NCBI GenBank assembly: GCA_019348365.1
Contig: JAHWJO010000165.1
Span: 1 to 8,803 of the forward strand
Direction of reading: 5' to 3'
DNA from: Armatimonadota bacterium
GTDB taxonomy: Bacteria > Armatimonadota > DTGP01 > JAHWJO01
Length of the DNA: 8,803 nucleotides
This document shows positions 1-5,745 of the stretch, piece after piece. The notes under the pieces were generated by a model, which was not told the DNA's origin, made no database searches, and saw only the letters and a program-made list of their open reading frames with translations. Position numbers and translations under genes: made by a program. Each line of letters begins with the position of its first letter. Within the stretch, counting starts at the first letter, position 1.

Positions 1-123
1 GGGAGTCGGCGAAGGCTGATTTTGCGCCCTTGTTGCCCGCGACTTGAGTCTCCGTGCACCCATCATCATATCGCCCCGAGCATGGTAATCCTCTCGTTCC
101 GCCCGATATGGTAAACTGGACGT
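1..123 (+). other. Leader region upstream of the sensor kinase gene
   Basis: These bases precede the first complete gene. One frame is open from the window edge to a TGA at 45-47 and would encode a tail ending ADFAPLLPAT. It could be the C-terminus of an upstream gene, but 14 codons are too few to judge. A TAAACT at 112-117 resembles a -10 box but has no matching -35 sequence 16-18 bases upstream. No clear terminator or strong ribosome binding site is visible. Confidence 0.3.
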
Positions 124-1998
124 ATGACGGGTCCCGGCTCACTGATGGAGTTTATCCAACGCGTCGTTCTGGAATGGCTGCCTGTCAGCCTTCTGAAGAT
201 CTGCGTGCTGATCACGGTCGCCTATCTCCTAAGCCGGGGCTCCCTCTTCCGCCGCCTCTTCCTCTACCGCACCTCCACCAAAGACAAGCTGACGCTCTTC
301 GTCTTCTTTACCGCGCTCGCGCTCCTCGAATGGTGGATCAACCCGTACCGCCTCCGCGACCCCTCCGTGGACCTCCTCGCCAAGCAGGATATCAGCGTCA
401 ACTCCGGGCTTGTGGCGTCCGTGACGGCGGGCCTGCTGATCGGGCCGGGAATGGGCTTTGCGGTCGGGTTCTTCACCTGGATATCCACCCTCACCGCCAT
501 GTCCTGGGCAGCGACGAGTCCCACCCTCGACGTGGAATTCGTCTTCAATCCCGCCCTTGCGGCGATGATCGGCGGGCTGCTGGGCGGGTGGATCATGCTC
601 TTCCGCCCGGTCCCCCGGCAGCAGCAGGCCGCCGGATTCCTGATCGGTGCGCTCAGCCAGGCGGTCTGGCTCTCCATCGGGCTGCTGCGGGAGACCTCCC
701 TCGTCTCAGACACGTTCGCGGCGCTCATCGCTCCCTGGACGGCGGCCATCTTCAGCGGCGGCCTGGGTGTCCTCCTGTTCATCTGGATCATCAACGACCT
801 GAAGGCGCAGCACGAGCGCATCGGGAGCATGCAGATCCAGCGCGCCCTCCAGATCGCGAACCAGACGCTTCCCTTCCTCCGCCAGGGGCTAAACGCCGAA
901 TCCGCGCGCTCCATCGCCGAGATCGTCTCCAGCGTCGCCGAGATCAGCGCTGTCGCCCTCACCGACGGCTCCCGAATACTCGCCCACGTCGGCGCGGGGT
1001 CGGATCACCACCGCCCGGGCGATCTCCTTCCCTTCTCATGGCACGGTCAGAAGGGCGATTCGCCGGGTGAGATCCACACGGGCCGGGAGGTGATGCTGGC
1101 ACGGGAGCAGATCGGGTGCGGCTGCCCCGACTGCCCCCTCACGAGCGGCGTAATCAGCTCGCTCCTCCATGAAGGGGAAGCCATCGGCGGCGTTGTCATC
1201 TACGGTGTGGACGGGCGACCCACGAACCCGGAGATGGTGCGGCTCGGGGTGGGGCTGGCCCAGTTCTTCAGTAATTATCAGGTAGAGCTGGCGGAGCTGG
1301 AGCGGCAGACTCAGGCGGCCTCCCAGGCGGAATTGAAGGCCCTTCAGAGCCAGGTCCATCCCCACTTTCTCTTTAACGTGCTCAACACGCTCGCCGCCCT
1401 CTGCGAGATCGACCCCCGGCAGGCGAGCAAGCTCACGGTGAAGCTCGGCGCGTTCCTCCGCCGCAGCCTGCGCGAGTCTCCCGCGCCGCTCATCCCTCTG
1501 CGCGAGGAGATGGAGAACGTTCGCAGCTACACCGAGATCGAGCAGGCGCGGTTCCAGGACCGCCTGACGGTGATCGAGGAGATCGCCCCGGAAGCGCTGG
1601 ACGCGCTCGTCCCCTCCTTCGGCCTGCAAATTCTGGCGGAAAACGCGGTGCTCCACGGGATGTCGAAGAAGAGGGGGGATGGGCGGGTGCGCCTCCGGGC
1701 GCACGTCAAGGCGGGGCGTCTCTGGTGCGTGGTGCAGGACGAAGGGCCGGGGTTCACCCCGGAGCGTCAGGCGCAGGTCTTCTCCGGTGCGGGCCGCGCG
1801 AGCGGGCTGGTGGTCCTGCGCGAGCGCGGGCGGCGCTTGCTGGGCCGAAAGTTCTTGTTCCGGATCATCGGCGTGAAGGGGATCGGCACGACGGTGATCA
1901 TGGCCCTCCCCCTGCCCCTCGCGGAACCCGTGCCGACCGAACCCACTCTGCCCCGAGTCGAAGAAAGGCCGGAAAGAGTCTTGGAACCCCTTTCCTGA
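124..1998 (+). CDS. LytS/BtsS-type membrane sensor histidine kinase
   Basis: This 624-residue protein is an inner-membrane sensor kinase of the LytS family, expected to phosphorylate a LytTR-type response regulator. Residues 1-230 hold about six hydrophobic segments matching the 5TM-5TMR_LYT sensor, including the typical AGLLIGPGMG stretch near 102-111. A GAF-like domain follows (about 240-390) with cysteines C332, C334 and C337 before PLTSG. A helical linker (about 390-405) leads to the His_kinase domain, with the phosphoacceptor H414 in HPHFLFN. The ATPase domain shows the N box (E506, N507) and a DEGPGF box (D539-F544). The usual GTGIGL box is replaced by GAGRASGL. A Pro/Glu-rich tail ends the protein. 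The start is uncertain: ATG 124 and ATG 145 (MEFIQRVV) both have weak ribosome binding sites. No response regulator gene adjoins it downstream. The family call is firm; the ligand is unknown. Confidence 0.93.
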   Translation: MTGPGSLMEFIQRVVLEWLPVSLLKICVLITVAYLLSRGSLFRRLFLYRTSTKDKLTLFVFFTALALLEWWINPYRLRDPSVDLLAKQDISVNSGLVASVTAGLLIGPGMGFAVGFFTWISTLTAMSWAATSPTLDVEFVFNPALAAMIGGLLGGWIMLFRPVPRQQQAAGFLIGALSQAVWLSIGLLRETSLVSDTFAALIAPWTAAIFSGGLGVLLFIWIINDLKAQHERIGSMQIQRALQIANQTLPFLRQGLNAESARSIAEIVSSVAEISAVALTDGSRILAHVGAGSDHHRPGDLLPFSWHGQKGDSPGEIHTGREVMLAREQIGCGCPDCPLTSGVISSLLHEGEAIGGVVIYGVDGRPTNPEMVRLGVGLAQFFSNYQVELAELERQTQAASQAELKALQSQVHPHFLFNVLNTLAALCEIDPRQASKLTVKLGAFLRRSLRESPAPLIPLREEMENVRSYTEIEQARFQDRLTVIEEIAPEALDALVPSFGLQILAENAVLHGMSKKRGDGRVRLRAHVKAGRLWCVVQDEGPGFTPERQAQVFSGAGRASGLVVLRERGRRLLGRKFLFRIIGVKGIGTTVIMALPLPLAEPVPTEPTLPRVEERPERVLEPLS

Positions 1999-2118
1999 CC
2001 CTTCAAGAGTCCAAATAAAGGCAACCCGGATCGTGCAATTGTGGTCTAATCAGATGGGATTCCTCGAAACATCCGGCGGGTTGAGGTTTCCCAAAAATTA
2101 CAGCGGCTTCCGGGCTTC

Positions 2119-2147
2119 TTAAGATGATTGAATGCGTGTCCTAAACT
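2119..2147 (+). promoter_or_regulatory. Weak candidate sigma70-like promoter
   Basis: TTAAGA and TAAACT are separated by 17 bases, each with 4 of 6 matches to the -35 and -10 consensus. Transcription would begin near 2154, about 55 bases before the TTG start of the cytochrome gene and within the hairpin at 2150-2180. This is a pattern match only, and other sigma factors are possible. Confidence 0.22.
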
Positions 2148-2149
2148 CA

Positions 2150-2180
2150 TTCGGATTCCCTTAATCGGGGAGGCTCCGAA
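2150..2180 (+). other. Imperfect stem-loop in the cytochrome gene leader
   Basis: TTCGGA (2150-2155) pairs with TCCGAA (2175-2180), and TCCC (2157-2160) pairs with GGGA (2168-2171). The loop is TTAATCG, and there is a small asymmetric internal loop. The stretch after it, CCTTTATTCTTTCC, is pyrimidine-rich. It could be a weak terminator for readthrough from the kinase gene or a structured 5' leader of the cytochrome mRNA. The internal loop and broken T-run make termination doubtful. Confidence 0.35.
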
Positions 2181-2199
2181 CCTTTATTCTTTCCTTAAT

Positions 2200-2204
2200 A
2201 GGTG
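2200..2204 (+). promoter_or_regulatory. Ribosome binding site for the TTG start at 2210
   Basis: AGGTG lies 5 bases before the TTG at 2210. It supports this start because the next in-frame ATG would remove the whole signal peptide. Confidence 0.6.
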
Positions 2205-2209
2205 TTCAT

Positions 2210-4180
2210 TTGAAGTCTTATCTCCTCGGTTCCTCCGCCGCCGCCGGCCTGGCCATCAGCCTCGTCGCGGGTCACGCCGCTTCCCAGAAAGCGCCCATGG
2301 CGCCGAAACCGGCGAGCGCGACTCCTGCTAAAACGGCGGGTGCAGCCCCGGCGAAAGCGGCGGCCTCGGACCTCTCGTTTGAGAAGAGTGTCCAGCCGTT
2401 CCTCAAGACGAGCTGCTATCCCTGCCACAGCGGGAACCGGCCCCAGGCGCGTCTCGGCCTTGATAAGTTCACCGACGAGAATTCCATCGTCGAGAACAAA
2501 GAGGAATGGTCGAAGGTCCTTTCTCACGTCAACATGCGCACGATGCCGCCTCCCGGCTTCCCCAAGCCGTCCGAAGAGGCCATCGGCCACTTTACGGGAT
2601 GGGTGGGCAATAAGCTCGCCTCCCTCAACCAGACCGAGTGCAGCGAGGCCGTCAGCCCCGGCCGTGTGACCCTGCGCCGCCTCAACCGCCTGGAGTACAA
2701 GAACACGATCCGCGACCTGATGGGCGTGGACTTTACGGGCGTGGAAGATTTCCCCTCGGATGACGTCGGGTACGGCTTCGACAACATCGGGGACGTGCTC
2801 TCGCTCCCGCCCATGCTGATGGAAAAGTACCTCGGGGCGGCGGAAGAGATCGTGGCAAAGGGGTATCCCAGCGTCGTGAAGGCCCTCCCCAAAGACCCCG
2901 CTGCCCGCGAAGCGTACGCGAGAGAGGTCCTGACGAAGTTCACCCGACGCGCGTTCCGCCGCCCGGTGCAGCCCGCCGAAGTGGACCGGCTGATAAATCT
3001 CGTGAAACTCTCCGAGAAGCACAAGCTCGGCTTCGACGAAGGGATGAAGCTCGCGCTCGGAGCCACGCTCGTCTCTCCCCATTTCCTCTACCGGATCGAG
3101 CAGAACCGGGCGGTCGGCGGCGCGAAGACGTACCGGCTGGGCAATTACGAGCTCGCTTCCCGTCTCTCCTACTTCCTCTGGAGCAGCATGCCGGATGAGA
3201 CCCTCTTCGCCAAAGCGTCGGCGGGCAAGCTCCGCGACTCGAAAGAGCTCGAAGCGGAAGTCCGGCGGATGCTCAAGGACCCCAAAGCGAAGGGTCTCGT
3301 CGAGAACTTCGGCAGCCAGTGGCTCCAGACCCGGCGGCTCAAAGAGTTCAAGCCCGACCCCGAAGAGTTCCCCAACTTCGACGAGAAGCTCCGCGCGGCG
3401 ATGCTCGCCGAGACCGACCTCTTCTTCGAGGCGGTGGTGAAGGAGGACCGCAGCGTCCTCGACTTCCTCGACGGCGACTACACGTTCGTGAACGAGCGAC
3501 TAGCGAAGCATTACGGGATCCCCGGCATCAAAGGGCCGAACTTCCGGCGCGTCTCCCTGAAGGGGACGAACCGGGGCGGCGTCATCACCCAGGCGAGCAT
3601 TCTGACCCTCACCTCGAACCCGACGCGGACCTCGCCGGTGAAGCGGGGCAAGTGGATCATGGAGCAGCTGCTGAACGACGCGCCGCCTCCGCCCCCGCCG
3701 AACGTGCCGGAGCTGGAAGAGACGAAGGCCGTCTCGGCAGCGCTTCCTCTGCGGAAGCGGCTGGAGCAGCACCGCGAAGACCCGAAGTGCGCTTCCTGCC
3801 ACAGCCGCATGGACCCGATGGGGTTCGCGCTGGAGAACTTCGACGGGACCGGACAGTGGCGCACCCAGGACGGCAAGTTCAAGATCGACGCGACGGACAA
3901 GCTGCCCGATGGCCGAATGATCAACGGCGCGAGCGGCCTGAGCAAGATCCTGAAGGAAAACAAGGAGCAGTTCGCCAAGGCGCTGACGGAGCGGATGATG
4001 ACGTTCGCTCTGGGCCGGGGCCTGGAAAACTACGACCATTGCGCGGTGGACGCCATTTCGGATACATTAAAGAAGAACGATTATAAAATCTCGAGTCTGA
4101 TGATCGCCATCGTGAAGAGCGATCCGTTCCAGATGCGCGGGGTGGAAACCCCGCCCGCCCCCGGAGGAAAAAAATCTTGA
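2210..4180 (+). CDS. Exported planctomycete-type cytochrome c-like protein (DUF1587/1595/1592/1588/1585)
   Basis: This 656-residue protein is predicted to be exported and to bind haem c. A hydrophobic signal segment (about 1-25) is followed by a low-complexity Ala/Lys/Pro linker (about 26-53). A planctomycete cytochrome c-like domain follows, with C69-Y-P-C72-H73. The next domains come in the family's standard order: DUF1587 from about 153 (VTLRRLNRLEYKNTIRDLMG), DUF1595 from about 244, DUF1592 from about 308, DUF1588 from about 454 with a proline run, and DUF1585 from about 575. A second CxxCH, C527-A-S-C530-H531, precedes the typical MDPMGFALENFDGTG sequence. The TTG start is supported by AGGTG and by the signal peptide it creates. 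The stop overlaps the next gene's start by 4 bases. These domains usually occur beside DUF1552 genes, as here. Electron transfer linked to an extracytoplasmic oxidation is a guess; the function is unknown. Confidence 0.95.
   Translation: MKSYLLGSSAAAGLAISLVAGHAASQKAPMAPKPASATPAKTAGAAPAKAAASDLSFEKSVQPFLKTSCYPCHSGNRPQARLGLDKFTDENSIVENKEEWSKVLSHVNMRTMPPPGFPKPSEEAIGHFTGWVGNKLASLNQTECSEAVSPGRVTLRRLNRLEYKNTIRDLMGVDFTGVEDFPSDDVGYGFDNIGDVLSLPPMLMEKYLGAAEEIVAKGYPSVVKALPKDPAAREAYAREVLTKFTRRAFRRPVQPAEVDRLINLVKLSEKHKLGFDEGMKLALGATLVSPHFLYRIEQNRAVGGAKTYRLGNYELASRLSYFLWSSMPDETLFAKASAGKLRDSKELEAEVRRMLKDPKAKGLVENFGSQWLQTRRLKEFKPDPEEFPNFDEKLRAAMLAETDLFFEAVVKEDRSVLDFLDGDYTFVNERLAKHYGIPGIKGPNFRRVSLKGTNRGGVITQASILTLTSNPTRTSPVKRGKWIMEQLLNDAPPPPPPNVPELEETKAVSAALPLRKRLEQHREDPKCASCHSRMDPMGFALENFDGTGQWRTQDGKFKIDATDKLPDGRMINGASGLSKILKENKEQFAKALTERMMTFALGRGLENYDHCAVDAISDTLKKNDYKISSLMIAIVKSDPFQMRGVETPPAPGGKKS
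4163..4168 (+). promoter_or_regulatory. Ribosome binding site for the TTG start at 4177
   Basis: GGAGGA lies 8 bases before the TTG at 4177, inside the end of the preceding gene. It fixes the start that yields a complete twin-arginine signal. Together with the TTGA overlap (4177-4180) it suggests translational coupling of the pair. Confidence 0.8.
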
Positions 4181-5517
4181 AAAATTGGGAGATCTCGCGA
4201 CGTACCTTCTTAAAAGGGTTGGGCACGACGATCGCACTGCCCATGCTGGATGCGATGGCGCCCTCCATAGCGCGTGCGGCGGCGGCGGGCAAGTCCGCCC
4301 CGGTGCGGGCGGCGTTCCTCTTCGTGCCGAACGGCGTGAACCAGGCGTCCTGGGCCCCGGAGGTCGAGGGGAGCAACTTCATCCTGCCGCCCAGCCTGGA
4401 GCCGTTGAAGTCCGTCCGGAACGAGATCATGGTGCTCTCCAACCTGGCGCAGAACCAAGGGCGCTTCAATGAAGCCGGAGACCACGCTCGCGGAACTTCC
4501 TGCTTCCTCACCGGCGTCCGGCCCGTCAAGACCGAAGGCGCGGACATCCGCCTGGGCGTCTCGGTGGACCAGGTGGCGGCGCAGAAGATCGGGCAGCAGA
4601 CCCGCTTGCCCTCGCTGGAGTTGGGGACCGTCTCCGGCAAGGACGCCGGCAACTGCGACTCCGGCTACAGCTGCGCGTACAGCTCCAACATCTCGTGGCG
4701 CGGCCCCTCCCAGCCGATGGCGAAGGAAGTGAACCCCAAGCTCGTCTTCGAGCGGCTCTTCGGCAACGGCGATCCCGGCGAGGCGAAGCGCTCCCTCACC
4801 GAGCGCGACATGTATAAGAAGAGCATGCTCGATTACGTCCTCGAAGACGCAAAGAGCCTCGAAAAGCAGCTCGGATACAAGGACAAGGAGAAGCTCGACG
4901 AGTACCTCTACTCCATCCGCCAGGTGGAGAAGCAGGTCTCCTCTCTGCCGCTGTACTCGGCGGACGGCAAGCTCCTCTCGATGCCCAAGCCCGAAGGCAA
5001 GCCGCAGGATTACGCCGAGCACATCCGCATGATGTGCGACCTGCTCGCCCTCGCCTTCCAGGGGGACGCGACCCGCGTCGCGACCTTCATGTTCGGCCTC
5101 GCGGGCGACAACCGGGGCTACCGGGTCATCGGCGTGCCGGAGGGCCACCACGACCTCTCCCACCACGGCGGCGACAAGGAGAAGCTGGAGAAGATCCGCA
5201 AGATCGACCGGTACAACGTCACGCTGTTCGCCTACTTCATCGAGCGGCTGCGCTCCATCAAGGAGGGCGAAGGCACCCTGCTCGACAACTGCATGGTCCT
5301 CTACGGCAGCGAGCTCGGCGATGGCCACCGGCACTCGCACAACAACCTGCCGGTCCTGCTGGCGGGCAAGGGCGGGGGCGCGTTCCAGACGGGCCGCCAC
5401 GTCAAGTACTCGCCGGACACGCCGCTGTGCAACCTGTTCCTCTCCATGCTGGATACCCTCGGCGCGAAGACCGACACGTTCGGGGATAGCACGGGACGGC
5501 TGCCCAAGCTGGCCTGA
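4177..5517 (+). CDS. Tat-exported DUF1552 (HXXSHH) family protein
   Basis: This 446-residue protein matches the DUF1552 family along its whole length, at the family's usual size. The N-terminus carries a twin-arginine signal, S7-R8-R9-T-F-L-K, then a hydrophobic stretch and a likely cleavage site near ARA-AAAG (about residue 36). Tat export implies that it folds, perhaps with a cofactor, before crossing the inner membrane. Family hallmarks are the paired cysteines C160 and C166 in the CDSGYSCAYS segment, the signature H325-D-L-S-H329-H330, and a histidine-rich GSELGDGHRHSHNNLP stretch (377-392) near the C-terminus that could bind metal. Its TTG start overlaps the cytochrome gene's stop, and an intrinsic terminator follows 27 bases after its own stop. 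The two products are therefore probably made together and may form an extracytoplasmic complex. No enzymatic activity is established for the family that I know of. Confidence 0.95.
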   Translation: MKNWEISRRTFLKGLGTTIALPMLDAMAPSIARAAAAGKSAPVRAAFLFVPNGVNQASWAPEVEGSNFILPPSLEPLKSVRNEIMVLSNLAQNQGRFNEAGDHARGTSCFLTGVRPVKTEGADIRLGVSVDQVAAQKIGQQTRLPSLELGTVSGKDAGNCDSGYSCAYSSNISWRGPSQPMAKEVNPKLVFERLFGNGDPGEAKRSLTERDMYKKSMLDYVLEDAKSLEKQLGYKDKEKLDEYLYSIRQVEKQVSSLPLYSADGKLLSMPKPEGKPQDYAEHIRMMCDLLALAFQGDATRVATFMFGLAGDNRGYRVIGVPEGHHDLSHHGGDKEKLEKIRKIDRYNVTLFAYFIERLRSIKEGEGTLLDNCMVLYGSELGDGHRHSHNNLPVLLAGKGGGAFQTGRHVKYSPDTPLCNLFLSMLDTLGAKTDTFGDSTGRLPKLA

Positions 5518-5544
5518 TCCTCTCCCCAACGTTAAGCTCCAATT

Positions 5545-5590
5545 ACACCGGCTCGGAATCTTCACTTCCGGGCCGGTGTTTCTATTTCTC
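5545..5590 (+). terminator. Strong intrinsic terminator after the DUF1552 gene
   Basis: The arms 5545-5558 (ACACCGGCTCGGAA) and 5566-5579 (TTCCGGGCCGGTGT) form a continuous 14-bp stem with a single G-U pair and a 7-base loop. A T-rich stretch, TTCTATTTCTC, follows from 5580. It ends the cytochrome/DUF1552 transcript and separates it from the transporter block. Confidence 0.88.
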
Positions 5591-5625
5591 ATCCAAAGCA
5601 CACGTTGCATTCGATTCTGGAACCT

Positions 5626-5654
5626 TTGACAATCCAACGTTTTCAGGGTTTGAT
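5626..5654 (+). promoter_or_regulatory. Candidate sigma70 promoter of the transporter block
   Basis: A perfect -35 hexamer TTGACA (5626-5631) is followed after 17 bases by TTTGAT (5649-5654), which matches 4 of 6 bases of the -10 consensus. It sits between the terminator and the binding-protein gene. The start of transcription would be near 5661, giving a leader of about 85 bases. An AACGTT palindrome lies in the spacer between the two hexamers and could be an operator half or whole site. Confidence 0.45.
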
Positions 5655-5660
5655 AGAGGT

Positions 5661-5703
5661 GCAGCATTCCCGGTTGAAACGCTGCTCGCTTTCAAACGTT
5701 TCA
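5661..5703 (+). promoter_or_regulatory. Leader with competing stem-loops before the binding-protein gene
   Basis: Three short helices can form here. GCAGC (5661-5665) pairs with GCTGC (5681-5685), TTGAAA (5674-5679) with TTTCAA (5690-5695), and TGAAACG (5675-5681) with CGTTTCA (5697-5703). They share bases, so not all can form at once. This could be a regulatory leader, or chance pairing of short repeats. It matches no riboswitch class I can recognise. Confidence 0.25.
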
Positions 5704-5734
5704 TCGAGTCCGGTTTCCCCTTCCTATCCCTACC

Positions 5735-5739
5735 GAAGG
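5735..5739 (+). promoter_or_regulatory. Ribosome binding site deciding the ATG start at 5746
   Basis: GAAGG lies 6 bases before ATG 5746. This favours that codon over the far-upstream in-frame start at 5605, which lies upstream of the promoter, and over ATG 5770, which has no comparable site. Confidence 0.65.
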
Positions 5740-5745
5740 CGCGAT

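Larger units (their letters stand above)
1999..2209 (+). other. Intergenic region upstream of the cytochrome gene
   Basis: This spacer is visibly more AT-rich than the flanking genes. It carries no credible reading frame and no classic terminator for the kinase gene. It probably holds the promoter of the downstream pair. The best sigma70-like guess is TTAAGA (2119-2124) and TAAACT (2142-2147), 17 bases apart, each matching 4 of 6 consensus bases. An imperfect hairpin lies at 2150-2180. Confidence 0.4.

Noticed and set aside
1..47. Possible C-terminus of an upstream gene ending at TGA 45-47
   Set aside because: Only 14 codons are visible, which cannot be told from a chance open frame. It is noted in the leader entry but not called as a gene.
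54..1070. Long open frame of 338 codons overlapping the kinase gene on the + strand
   Set aside because: It is Arg/Pro-rich with no family motif and is out of frame with the kinase, whose domains are clear. It is a shadow of GC-rich coding DNA.
1971..1995. GGAAAG/CTTTCC inverted repeat at the end of the kinase gene as a terminator
   Set aside because: The stem is only 6 bp, lies inside the coding sequence, and is not followed by a T-run.
4210..5667. 485-codon frame on the - strand opposite the DUF1552 gene
   Set aside because: It lies antisense to a gene with a Tat signal and the HXXSHH motif, crosses the terminator, and its translation is low in recognisable motifs.
5605..5745. N-terminal extension of the binding protein from an upstream in-frame start
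   Set aside because: It would lie upstream of the promoter and hold the structured leader, and would put 47 residues before the lipoprotein signal. ATG 5746 has the ribosome binding site.
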